Shown here: positions 29,759 to 38,182 of the stretch, one piece after another | How positions within the stretch are numbered: position 1 is the stretch's first letter | How the letters are laid out: each line of letters starts with the position of its first letter | DNA from: Verrucomicrobiaceae bacterium | Lineage (GTDB): Bacteria > Verrucomicrobiota > Verrucomicrobiia > Verrucomicrobiales > Verrucomicrobiaceae | Reading direction: 5' to 3' | Assembly: GCA_016795485.1 (NCBI GenBank) | Contig: JAEUHM010000049.1 | Coordinates: forward strand, 23,300-87,299 | Length of the DNA stretch: 64,000 bases | Position numbers and translations under genes: made by a program | The notes under the pieces: generated by a model | Database searches by the model: none | What the model saw: the letters and a program-made list of their open reading frames with translations, nothing else | Told to the model about the DNA's origin: nothing

Positions 29759-31864
29759 ATGAAAGACGCATTCGAGTATGAGTCCCTTGCACAGATCGAC
29801 GAGTTCCATCGCAAGCCATTTGCGAAACGTTTAGCGAAGATTATTTCAGCGCAACCTCCTGGCGAATGCCTCACGGTCGCCATTGTCAGCGAATGGGGGG
29901 CGGGAAAGAGTTCAGTTATAAGTTGGATACTGGATGAGTTCGCGGCTTCATCAAAAGAAGAGGCTATACTACCATGCGTTCCGGTTAAAGACTTCAATCC
30001 CTGGGGCTGCACTGGGGAACTCGCTTTGCTGTTTCGGTTGTTCGAGAGCATCGCCCGAGCGCTTGATGACGAACTGCTCACGTCCTGGGAAACCTTAAAG
30101 ACAAAAGCGTTAAAGTTGATATCACCTCTCGCATCGGTGGCTACTGGGATTGCAGAGAGCAACGGAGCATCGGGAGTCGGTTCTGCTGCGACAGGCGTGG
30201 TAGGTCTACTGACTTCGTTCCTTCAAACCGACATGGAGGCCTTGCGACAGAGGATAAAGGAAAAGCTCGTCAAATCAAACAGGCGGTTGGTGGTGGTCAT
30301 TGACGATATAGATCGGTTGGATCGAACTGAGCTAATGCTGCTCTTTCGGATCTTAAAGGTGAACGCGAGTTTACCCAATACCACGTTTTTGTTGGCGTTG
30401 GATGATCAAAAGGTTTCTTCAACCATTGGAGCTCAGTTTCAGCAGCACGATGATGCTGGGCGCGACTATCTCGAAAAGATTATTCAAGTCAGTATCGCTC
30501 TGCCTGCCATTCCAACCCACCTGATGCGTCGGTTTGTCTTAGGCACCATCTATGATTCGATTGAGTCTGCTGTGGACTTCGATAAAGACCGTTTAGAGCG
30601 GATATTTGACGTGCTGTTCTTGCTCCGTTTCAATACACCACGGCGTGCAAAGAATCTAGCGAACGCGATACGCTTTAGTTCAGGTCTCGTTCCGGGAGAG
30701 GTCAACATTACCGATCTCGTACTACTTGAGTGTGCAAGGCAGCTGTTTCCGACACTGTACGAACGCATAAAGAATGGGTGGCAATATCTTGATCCTTCGA
30801 ATGGCTTTTCCATTCCAGAGATGTTTGAAAAGCCCAAAGAAGGTACGCCACCCTACCAATCGTGGTTAGTTGAAGCGTGGACGAAGGAAGGTGGCTCAGC
30901 CCCAACGCCTCGCGAGTTGAGGGCTCTCGCAGAGTGGTTTCCCCAGTCAGCCAGTATTGGGTATGGCATGGCGGCTACAAAAACGTGGTGGAAGGAAAAG
31001 CGCCTTTGCGCGCAGCCATACCACTGGAGATATTTCTCTTCAGCAATCGTGGATGGGGATGTAGCCGATTCCGAAGTGCAATCATGGATTGACCGATTCA
31101 AAGACAGTAACTCAATTGAGATTGAGTCTACGTTGTCCCCCCTTCGGAGAGATTTTGGAGGCCACTTGTTTGCGGAGAAGCTACTTCGCTGTGACATCAG
31201 TGCTGATATCGTATCAGCGATAGTAGTTTTTCTTTCCAAAGCGGACACAAAAGACAACACCGAGTCAGATGAAGGAGGATGGGTAGGGCTCTGTGCAAAT
31301 CTTGTCGTGGCACACCTTGACCACGAGGGCGCACTGGAACTTGCCGCCAAAGTAATTGACGAAGCCCCGTTGATCTGGGCCAATAAGTTCATCCGTGCAC
31401 TTCCATCTGAATTGCTAGAACGCAAATCCCAGCATCAGGGCGGTTCGCCTCAATCTGTTCTCAGGGTAATGGCTTCGAAAATGTTCCAGCGCCTGCACGA
31501 TGGTGCGCCAATTGCCACTGAAGTAGCAGTTGATTTCATTTGGACCATTTGGCACTTTGGCAATGATGTCGGTCTGCGGAATCTTCTTGAGCATCGGCTG
31601 TCCACCGAGCCTGAGTTTGCGTATGTCGTACTTGCAAGCGTCTGCGGGCGAGGTGTCGGCGAGAAGGCCCCAAGGATATGGCATTGGAACGGAGCCGATA
31701 GTCTTAGGAGCCTGGAGAACCTAGTGCATATTGGAAAATTCAGAAGTGTCGTAGAAGATTTGGCGAGGGTGCGAGGCGATTTGTCACCGACAACTGACTC
31801 TCGGCACCGCTACCTAGCACCCGAAGAGCTGTCCGGTGTATTTCTGGAAAGTGTCCGGCAATAA
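29759..31864 (+). CDS. KAP-family P-loop NTPase
   Basis: A 701-residue protein from the ATG at 29759 (MKDAFEYESLAQIDEFHRKP). It has Walker A SEWGAGKSS near residue 46 and Walker B LVVVIDDIDRLD near residue 180, followed by LLFRILKVNASLPNTTFLLALDD, the KAP family layout. An Ala/Gly-rich segment between Walker A and B (SPLASVATGIAESNGASGVG) occupies the place of the membrane hairpin found in some KAP proteins. The C-terminal ~400 residues are helical and unassigned. KAP NTPases are sporadically distributed, often on mobile elements and in phage-defence loci; a defence role here is inference from the island context. Confidence 0.85.
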   Translation: MKDAFEYESLAQIDEFHRKPFAKRLAKIISAQPPGECLTVAIVSEWGAGKSSVISWILDEFAASSKEEAILPCVPVKDFNPWGCTGELALLFRLFESIARALDDELLTSWETLKTKALKLISPLASVATGIAESNGASGVGSAATGVVGLLTSFLQTDMEALRQRIKEKLVKSNRRLVVVIDDIDRLDRTELMLLFRILKVNASLPNTTFLLALDDQKVSSTIGAQFQQHDDAGRDYLEKIIQVSIALPAIPTHLMRRFVLGTIYDSIESAVDFDKDRLERIFDVLFLLRFNTPRRAKNLANAIRFSSGLVPGEVNITDLVLLECARQLFPTLYERIKNGWQYLDPSNGFSIPEMFEKPKEGTPPYQSWLVEAWTKEGGSAPTPRELRALAEWFPQSASIGYGMAATKTWWKEKRLCAQPYHWRYFSSAIVDGDVADSEVQSWIDRFKDSNSIEIESTLSPLRRDFGGHLFAEKLLRCDISADIVSAIVVFLSKADTKDNTESDEGGWVGLCANLVVAHLDHEGALELAAKVIDEAPLIWANKFIRALPSELLERKSQHQGGSPQSVLRVMASKMFQRLHDGAPIATEVAVDFIWTIWHFGNDVGLRNLLEHRLSTEPEFAYVVLASVCGRGVGEKAPRIWHWNGADSLRSLENLVHIGKFRSVVEDLARVRGDLSPTTDSRHRYLAPEELSGVFLESVRQ

Positions 31865-31925
31865 TGCACTCAGTCTTGAGTCAAAAAACAGCTATGCGGG
31901 CTACAAACCCAGACACTCCTGATGT

Positions 31926-32153
31926 TCATGCTGCTGTCATAGCCAGTTCCTTGTGATTCACACGGAGCGCCGCGTAGCCAAGGCAAGCTTCAATATCTTC
32001 AGCTTCCAAGTAAGGGCAATCTTCAAGAATCTGGGCCGGAGTGCGCTGATTTGCCAACTGGCGCAAGACATTGGCTACCGTGACTCTCATGCCCCGGATG
32101 CAAGGCTTTCCCGACATCACGGCAGGGTCCAGGGTAATGCGATCTACCTTCAT
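31926..32153 (-). CDS. DUF433 (VapB45-type) antitoxin-like protein
   Basis: A 75-residue protein with the DUF433 signature: DPAVMSGKPCIRGMRVTVAN followed by RTPAQILEDCPYLEAEDIEA. DUF433 proteins are winged-helix DNA-binding antitoxins, usually encoded before a DUF5615 PIN toxin. No toxin ORF follows (the next 60 bp end at the convergent KAP gene), so this copy is an orphan. It is divergent from the AbrB/MazE-like gene, 64 bp away. Confidence 0.85.
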   Translation of the reverse strand: MKVDRITLDPAVMSGKPCIRGMRVTVANVLRQLANQRTPAQILEDCPYLEAEDIEACLGYAALRVNHKELAMTAA

Positions 32154-32217
32154 GATTCCAGCCTACATCGCCATCTTGCGGTTTGCAAAGCTTTGAGCCG
32201 CAAGTAATACCCGCCCC

Positions 32218-32457
32218 ATGATCGTGAGCACAAAAGGACAAGTGACGATCCCCCGGGCGTTGCGGGAGAGATTCGGGTTGTTGCCGGGGACGGAGTTAGA
32301 GTTTGTAGCTGATGAGGATGCACTGCGGCTTAAGCCGCGAAAGCGAGGGAAGAATGGATGCTCGGCTTTTGACACCTGGCTGAGTAAGGCCGCAGGATCG
32401 GCAGTGGCGAATGTTACCACAGACCAGATGATGGCTACGACTCGAGGGGAGGAGTGA
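32218..32457 (+). CDS. AbrB/MazE-type antitoxin
   Basis: A 79-residue swapped-hairpin AbrB-fold protein. The N-terminus MIVSTKGQVTIPRALRERFG followed by LLPGTELEF is the classic SpoVT-AbrB/VapB DNA-binding domain. The C-terminal tail (about residues 45-79) would bind its toxin. The paired vapC starts 3 bp after the stop but is an internally deleted remnant, so the antitoxin now stands without a functional toxin. Confidence 0.88.
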   Translation: MIVSTKGQVTIPRALRERFGLLPGTELEFVADEDALRLKPRKRGKNGCSAFDTWLSKAAGSAVANVTTDQMMATTRGEE

Positions 32458-32460
32458 CCA

Positions 32461-32637
32461 GTGGTTCTGGCGGATGCGAATGTGACTTTGGACATCAATC
32501 CGATCACGATGGCCGAGTTGGCCTTTTGTTATCGGAATGAGGAATCTGCTGCCTTTAGTAAGTGGGCGCTGAGGTTGGGCCCGTCTTGGTCTCGCGTTCC
32601 AGATCTCCTCTTGGCTGCCCGAAGCGCTAGCGAGTGA
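32461..32637 (+). pseudogene. vapC toxin remnant with internal deletions
   Basis: From GTG at 32461 the frame reads VVLADANVTLDINPITMAEL, joining the first PIN strand with its catalytic Asp (LADANV) directly to the INPITMAEL segment normally about 35-40 residues later. It continues AFCYRNEES and ends ARSASE with a TGA at 32635-32637; a full VapC of this type is about 130-140 residues. The spacing behind the antitoxin (3 bp) is that of an intact vapBC operon. Missing helices and a lost C-terminal acidic cluster make it inactive. Confidence 0.7.
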
Positions 32638-32768
32638 TTCTTCTGATTTTGGAGTCCACGAATCCGCACGATGGCACGCCTTATCCTGGGCAACCTTTTG
32701 TTACAGGCGGATGGACGGGCTCCGAACATTCCTTGAGCCGGGCATAGTCGAAAACGGCGTGGCTAAGG

Positions 32769-33020
32769 TGAAGGGGGGCGTTCGTCATTTGAAGGTTCTG
32801 CTTTGTCATGTGACGATGGACGATTTGCATGTGCGCGGGGTGCTTTGTCGTGTGAAGATGGTGCATCTTCACATGTTTGTCGGCGATCTTCAGGTGCCGA
32901 TTGGGGATTGTTGGATGACGAAGGGGCTTCTGCACATGTCGAAGATGGCTCTTCACATGCGGGAGAGGGTTCTGCAGGTGAAGATGGGGGATTGTTGGAT
33001 GAAAATGGTGCATTTTCATG
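32769..33020. repeat. 21-bp heptad-encoding array B (12 degenerate units)
   Basis: Twelve consecutive 21-bp units, each starting GTG, ATG or TTG and ending in CAT, CAC, CAG, TGG or CGT (e.g. GTGAAGATGGTGCATCTTCAC at 32853). Nucleotide identity between units is low, but the plus frame keeps a heptad pattern: V/M/L at position 1, L or C at position 6, His/Gln/Trp at position 7 (VKMVHLH, MTKGLLH, VPIGDCW). The surrounding frame runs from ATG 32711 to TGA 33025 (104 residues). The conserved heptad despite diverged DNA suggests past selection on protein, but the reverse strand is open as well. Confidence 0.75.
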
Positions 33021-33060
33021 CTTGAATTGATAATAATCATATCTATTATATTAACTAGTC

Positions 33061-33828
33061 ATGATCAATCTCTCTGCCTCCAATGCATCTTCGGGCGCTT
33101 CTCCTGCGGTGGATGCCCCTCTTTCTACGTCTCGCCGGAGGGCGCTGCCCACGGAGGCGATAGCTACTGCGATGGCGAAGAGCCAAGATGAGCCGCGAGG
33201 AAATATGTCTCTGGAGGTGGTGCAGCGGCTTTCGCGGCGGCGGGACGTGGACTTAACGAGCTACTGTCAGGTGGTTCTGAAGCTTTTGGCTGATGATCCC
33301 GACACTCCTGTGCCGCCAGAAATGGTGGAACTGATCCAGGAGGACTTGGTGGCGTTTGTAGAGAGTCAAAGCGAGGTGGGGCTCTACACGAAACTCCTTG
33401 CAGAAGCGCATGCGCGGAAGAAGCAACGCCGAGATCAGCTAGAGGTGACGATGCGGAATCTGGGGCTGCTGGTGCAGGCGTTGAGCCGAGGGAACGTGGC
33501 TAAGGTCTTTGCTGTGGGAATGGGTGTGAAGGACAAGGGCTCACGCACCAAACAGCTACCTTTCCCTGAAGCGCTGGCGTTGGATGTGTCTCAGACTCCT
33601 GGGAAGTTGAAGGTGTCTTGGAAAGCGGTGAGGAAAGCCAAGGGCTACATCCTCCGCTATGCGTCTGCAGAAGCGCCCGACTCATGGATCTACGTGCACC
33701 AAGGGCGCGCAACGCTGCTGGTGGAGGATTTGAAGCCAGGCATGGTGTATCACTTCCAAGTAGCAGCAGCGGGTGGCGGCACCGGCCAAAGTTTCTGGAG
33801 CCCAGTGGTGACTCGAATGGCGGCGTAG
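33061..33828 (+). CDS. Fibronectin type III domain protein of unknown function
   Basis: A 255-residue protein without a signal peptide. Residues ~30-150 are helical and charged (ALPTEAIATAMAKSQDEPRG, VEVVQRLSRRRD-like, AEAHARKKQRRDQLEVTMRN). Residues ~165-250 form a fibronectin-III-like beta domain (TPGKLKVSWKAVRKAKGYIL, then DLKPGMVYHFQVAAAGG). Similar helical-FN3 proteins occur in multiple copies in Verrucomicrobia. It begins 40 bp after heptad array B. Function is unknown; protein-protein interaction is the best guess. Confidence 0.7.
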   Translation: MINLSASNASSGASPAVDAPLSTSRRRALPTEAIATAMAKSQDEPRGNMSLEVVQRLSRRRDVDLTSYCQVVLKLLADDPDTPVPPEMVELIQEDLVAFVESQSEVGLYTKLLAEAHARKKQRRDQLEVTMRNLGLLVQALSRGNVAKVFAVGMGVKDKGSRTKQLPFPEALALDVSQTPGKLKVSWKAVRKAKGYILRYASAEAPDSWIYVHQGRATLLVEDLKPGMVYHFQVAAAGGGTGQSFWSPVVTRMAA

Positions 33829-34391
33829 ACTGTCTCATTGCAGCGAGTCAATACATGCCGTTGTGCTCGGCTATTGGCAGTGAAGTTGAGGCGTGGCTCG
33901 TCTGCGCGGGATGGGTCGCGTGCGGTTACCCCGTTCTGTTACATTGACGGGCAGGCGCAAATAAGGTGGATCAATGAGATCGACTCCAGTGGCATTGCTT
34001 GGTTCATTGAGCATTAACTCAAAAGTGCACCGTGATAACTGAGTAAGGAAGCGTGGAGGTATAGGTAATGGCACTGTTATTGGCACCGCCCAACATCGGT
34101 TTGAATGACTGGGCGGCAGTGGATGTCCATAACCACCTCATTAACCCCCTGGAAGCGAAATGTCGTTACGGTGCTCTGGGGCTCGACACCGGCAGTTGGC
34201 AAAGGGCCAAAAGCCTCACCCTTCAGCCGTGTCACTTCATCTCATTTGAGAAAATTGATCAAAGTCCTGCACCCTTCTCGGTGGAAGATCATTTTGTTAA
34301 TGGGGGTGAAATATCAGGTTGGACTCTTTGGGCGAGAGCTTGATGTGGGGCAGGGGATGTTGGCACGGATGTTGCGGTTTTGAGAGGTCTG
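33829..34391 (+). other. 563-bp gap before glgA with one doubtful small ORF
   Basis: The only candidate gene is ATG 34068 to TGA 34343 (91 residues, MALLLAPPNIGLNDWAAVDV...), preceded by GGAGG eight bases upstream, which is a good ribosome site. Its composition and lack of any recognisable motif leave it uncertain; an alternative overlapping frame is also open. The rest shows no repeat, RNA or terminator that I can support. The promoter of glgA-glgB must lie here. Confidence 0.3.
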
Positions 34392-36113
34392 ATGCCGAAG
34401 CTCCGCACCACCAAGCTCCCTAAGGAGTCGACCAGCACTACTGAAAACCGAATCGACGCAATTTTAACAAAAAAGAAGCGGGCAGATTCTTCAAACGCAG
34501 TTAAAGTCGCCTCTCACAAGTCCCGCTCACGCAACCGTATGTCAGCAAGTCAGCGTCTTCCGAGCAAGCCTCGCATCCTTATCGTCACCCCGGAGATCAC
34601 GTATCTTCCGCAGGGGATGGGGAACATGGCTGAGCGGGTGACAGCTAAGGCGGGTGGTCTGGCGGATGTCTCGGCTTCTCTGGTGTCGGCACTGTGGGAC
34701 TCTGGCGCGGATGTGCACGTGGCGCTGCCGAACTACCGGCGGATGTTTCACAATGATATCTTCCAGTTGCATGAGAAGGAGCTGAGGCGGTTTCATCAAC
34801 GCCTGCCTGAGGACCACATTCACTTGGCGGAAGACAGGATTTTCTACTACCGCGACCAAGTTTACTCTGGCTACACGGATGATTCGCTAAAGGTGGCACT
34901 GACGTTCCAGCGGGAGGTGATCAATCATGTGGTGCCACGTGTGAACCCTGATCTGATCCACTGCAATGACTGGATGACGGGCTTGATCCCGGCAATGGCC
35001 CGCCGCAGGGGCATCAAATCTCTGTTTACGGTGCACAACATCCATACTCAGCGGGTGGCATTGCCTCAAATTGAGGACCACGGGATTGATGCAGCGGAGT
35101 TCTGGATGAATCTGTATTTTGACCGTGCGCCAGCGAACTATGAGGATGCACGCGCTAACATTAAGGTGGATTTGCTGACGAGTGGGATATTTGCCTCTCA
35201 CTACATCAATACAGTGAGCCCTAGGTTCCTCTGGGAAGTGACGAATGGCTGGCATGGCGTGGTGCCTGATAGTGTGCGCAATGAGTTGTGGGAGAAGCAA
35301 CAGGCGCAGTGCGCTACGGGTATCCTGAACGCTCCTGATCCGTCGTATGATCCGATGACGGACGACTTGATCGCTAAGGTGTTTGGCAGTGACGATCACG
35401 TGCAGGGGAAGGCAGAGAATAAAAAAGTGCTCCAGCGGGAGTTGGGGCTGGTGGAGGACCCTGCAGCTCCTGTTTTGTTCTGGCCATCCCGCCTGGACCC
35501 AGTCCAAAAGGGGCCGCAACTGCTCACGGATATTCTTTATCGTCTGGTCTCCGATTACTGGGACCGCAAGCTGCAGGTGGTGATCATTGCGAGCGGACCT
35601 TACCAACAGCACTTCAACGACATTGTGCATCGGCATGGGTTGTTTGATCGTGTAGCGGTGCGCGACTTTGATGAGCGTCTATCGCGTCTGGGGTATGCGG
35701 GGTCTGATTTCATGCTGATGCCGTCGTTGTTTGAGCCTTGTGGCCTACCGCAGATGATCAGCCCGATTTATGGAACGCTCCCTATCGTGCACGGCACAGG
35801 AGGTCTCTACGACACGGTGCAGCACATGAGTTGGGAAGGTGGTAGTGGCAATGGTTTCCGTTTTGATGTGTATGGCGCTAGTGGACTGCGGTGGGCCATC
35901 GATGAGGCGATGAGGTTCCATGGGCGGACACCGGAGTTTCGTGAGCGGGAGATCAAGCGTGTCATGGATGAGAGTCGTGGGCAGTTCAATCATGAGGAAG
36001 TGGCAAGGCAGTATGTGCAAATCTATGAGGCCATGCTGGCGCGCCCGCTGGTGCACCGGAAGGCGGACGAGTTTGTGAAGTCTGAGACTGGGACTGTCGC
36101 CTCTGCCCAATGA
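34392..36113 (+). CDS. glgA: Glycogen (starch) synthase
   Basis: A 573-residue GT5-family protein. After a basic ~55-residue N-terminal extension, the catalytic domain begins PRILIVTPEITYLPQGMG and has the ADP-glucose-binding KAGGLADVSASL motif. The C-terminal Rossmann half shows FWPSRLDPVQKGPQLLTDIL, MPSLFEPCGLPQMISPIYG and the GTGGLYDTV loop. It elongates alpha-1,4-glucan from nucleotide-glucose. The start at 34392 is assumed; a shorter form could begin at 34539 (MSASQRLPSKPRIL). Its stop overlaps the glgB start by 4 bp (ATGA), so the two are coupled. Confidence 0.93.
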   Translation: MPKLRTTKLPKESTSTTENRIDAILTKKKRADSSNAVKVASHKSRSRNRMSASQRLPSKPRILIVTPEITYLPQGMGNMAERVTAKAGGLADVSASLVSALWDSGADVHVALPNYRRMFHNDIFQLHEKELRRFHQRLPEDHIHLAEDRIFYYRDQVYSGYTDDSLKVALTFQREVINHVVPRVNPDLIHCNDWMTGLIPAMARRRGIKSLFTVHNIHTQRVALPQIEDHGIDAAEFWMNLYFDRAPANYEDARANIKVDLLTSGIFASHYINTVSPRFLWEVTNGWHGVVPDSVRNELWEKQQAQCATGILNAPDPSYDPMTDDLIAKVFGSDDHVQGKAENKKVLQRELGLVEDPAAPVLFWPSRLDPVQKGPQLLTDILYRLVSDYWDRKLQVVIIASGPYQQHFNDIVHRHGLFDRVAVRDFDERLSRLGYAGSDFMLMPSLFEPCGLPQMISPIYGTLPIVHGTGGLYDTVQHMSWEGGSGNGFRFDVYGASGLRWAIDEAMRFHGRTPEFREREIKRVMDESRGQFNHEEVARQYVQIYEAMLARPLVHRKADEFVKSETGTVASAQ

Positions 36114-38092
36114 GTAAGGTGAGGGCGGCCAGATTGCGTGATGACGGGTGGCTGACGCCGTTTTTTCCAGCGCTTGATAGGCGTCGTGAGCAGGCTGAAG
36201 CTTTGACCAAGAGGCTAGCCAAGGACAGCGGCTCACTGGCTGCGTTCGCTCAAGGGCATAAGCACTTTGGCCTGCATCGTGAGGCAGATGGCACGTGGTG
36301 CTTTCGTGATTGGGCTCCGAATGCCACTGGCGTGTGCCTAATGGGTAGCTTTAACGACTGGAAGGAGTCTGCTGCATACGAGGCAAAGCGGACAAGCAAC
36401 TCTGGCGAATGGGAACTGAAGCTCCCAGCGGATGCGATGAGACACGGCGATCTCTTTCGTCTGCGGATTCGTTGGGAAGGTGGGCAGGGAGATCGTCTGC
36501 CTGCATGGGGCCGGCGTGTGGTTCAGGATGAGGTGACGAAAGCGTTTGACGCTCAAGTCTGGGTTCCCGAACAACCTTTTGCGTGGAAAAACAGTGCGCC
36601 CACCTCGCACGGGCCGCTGCTGATTTATGAGGCTCACGCTGGAATGGCGCAGGAGGAGCCCAAGACGGGTACCTGGGATGAGTTTCGCCAAAATATATTA
36701 CCAAGGATCAAGCAAGCGGGTTACAACACGGTACAACTGATGGCGGTACAGGAGCATCCGTATTATGGATCGTTTGGTTATCATGTGAGTTCGTTCTTTG
36801 CGCCATCCTCGCGTTTCGGGACGCCAGAGGAACTAAAAGAGATGATCGACGAAGCGCATGGCATGGGCTTGCGCGTGATCATGGATCTGGTGCACTCCCA
36901 CGCTGTGAAGAATGAGGTGGAAGGCATCTCTCGCTACGATGGCACGCTGCATCAGTTCTTTCATGCGGGTGATCGCGGGAATCATCATGCCTGGGATTCG
37001 CGCTGTTTTGACTATGCGCGGCCAGAGGTCGTCCACTTTCTATTGTCCAATATCCGCTATTGGCTGGAGGAGTTCCACTTTGATGGCTTCAGGTTTGATG
37101 GCGTGACCTCAATGTTGTATCACGATCACGGCCTGGGCTCATTGTTCACTAGTTACGATGATTACTTCGGTGGACGTGTGGATGAGGACGCGGTGACTTA
37201 CCTGACACTGGCTACTACGTTGATGCACGAAGTGGCGCCTGGCAGCATTGCGATAGCTGAGGATGTCAGTGGCATGGCGGGTCTCGCTGCATCACCTGAA
37301 GAAGGGGGCATGGGATTTGACTTCCGGCTGTCGATGGGCGTGCCAGACACGTGGTTTAAACTGACTGACATCAGGGACGAAGACTGGAACATGGCTTGGC
37401 TCTGGCACGAGCTTACCAATCACCGGGCTGACGAACGAGTGATCAGCTACGTGGAGAGTCACGATCAAGCTCTCGTGGGTGGGAAGAGTTTCATCTTCAC
37501 ACTCATTGATGCGGACATGTATTGGAACATGCACGCCACGTCTTTAAGCATGATCGTGGATCGTGGAGTCGCACTGCACAAGTTGGCACGCATGACTACG
37601 TTGGGCACTGCGGGTCATGGTTATCTCAACTTTATGGGGAATGAGTTTGGTCACCCTGAATGGGTGGACTTTCCGCGTGAAGGGAATGGTTGGTCATTCG
37701 ACAAGGCTCGAAGGAAATGGAGCTTGCGGGACAATCCAGGTCTGAGATTTAAGCATTTGGCAGATTTTGACGAAGGGATGCTCAGCCTCGTGAGTGATGA
37801 GTGGAGTGAGCAGCCGCCAGTGCTAATCAAGGCGGATGATGGTGACAAAGTGCTGGCTTGGAAAAGAGCTGACCTGGTGTTCTTGGTGAGCTTCCATCCA
37901 GTTCAGTCTTTTGAAGGCTATGGTTTCCAACTCAACGGCGGAGTCTATGACCTTGTGATGAGTTCTGATGAGCCGAAGTTCGGAGGGTTTGCTCGGGTGC
38001 CGATACCGCAGCGCTATGAGTGCGATGCCGAGGGGTGGTTGCGTGTTTACTTGCCAAGCCGCACGGCGATTGTTCTCCGCTCGAGAAGTTAA
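36110..38092 (+). CDS. glgB: 1,4-Alpha-glucan branching enzyme
   Basis: A 660-residue GH13 protein. An N-terminal CBM48-type domain (GHKHFGLHREADGTWCFRDW, GSFNDWKE) precedes the catalytic barrel: LIYEAHAGMAQEEPKTGTW, VIMDLVHSHA, DGFRFDGVTSM (nucleophile Asp), IAEDVSGM (acid Glu) and VESHDQ. The layout resembles the eukaryote-like GH13_8 branching enzymes rather than the ~730-residue E. coli GlgB type. It makes alpha-1,6 branches in glycogen. It is translationally coupled to glgA. Confidence 0.92.
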   Translation: MSKVRAARLRDDGWLTPFFPALDRRREQAEALTKRLAKDSGSLAAFAQGHKHFGLHREADGTWCFRDWAPNATGVCLMGSFNDWKESAAYEAKRTSNSGEWELKLPADAMRHGDLFRLRIRWEGGQGDRLPAWGRRVVQDEVTKAFDAQVWVPEQPFAWKNSAPTSHGPLLIYEAHAGMAQEEPKTGTWDEFRQNILPRIKQAGYNTVQLMAVQEHPYYGSFGYHVSSFFAPSSRFGTPEELKEMIDEAHGMGLRVIMDLVHSHAVKNEVEGISRYDGTLHQFFHAGDRGNHHAWDSRCFDYARPEVVHFLLSNIRYWLEEFHFDGFRFDGVTSMLYHDHGLGSLFTSYDDYFGGRVDEDAVTYLTLATTLMHEVAPGSIAIAEDVSGMAGLAASPEEGGMGFDFRLSMGVPDTWFKLTDIRDEDWNMAWLWHELTNHRADERVISYVESHDQALVGGKSFIFTLIDADMYWNMHATSLSMIVDRGVALHKLARMTTLGTAGHGYLNFMGNEFGHPEWVDFPREGNGWSFDKARRKWSLRDNPGLRFKHLADFDEGMLSLVSDEWSEQPPVLIKADDGDKVLAWKRADLVFLVSFHPVQSFEGYGFQLNGGVYDLVMSSDEPKFGGFARVPIPQRYECDAEGWLRVYLPSRTAIVLRSRS

Positions 38093-38182
38093 AAACAGGA
38101 GCAGCTCCGAGCATTTAGGCATCTCATCTTGCGCGATGTTTAATTGATGGCGGGTGTTTTTTTGGTTAGTCTCGGATTCCTC

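Noticed and set aside
34887..35636. 249-residue minus-strand open frame over glgA
   Set aside because: Antisense to the conserved catalytic region of glycogen synthase; no motif and no ribosome site.
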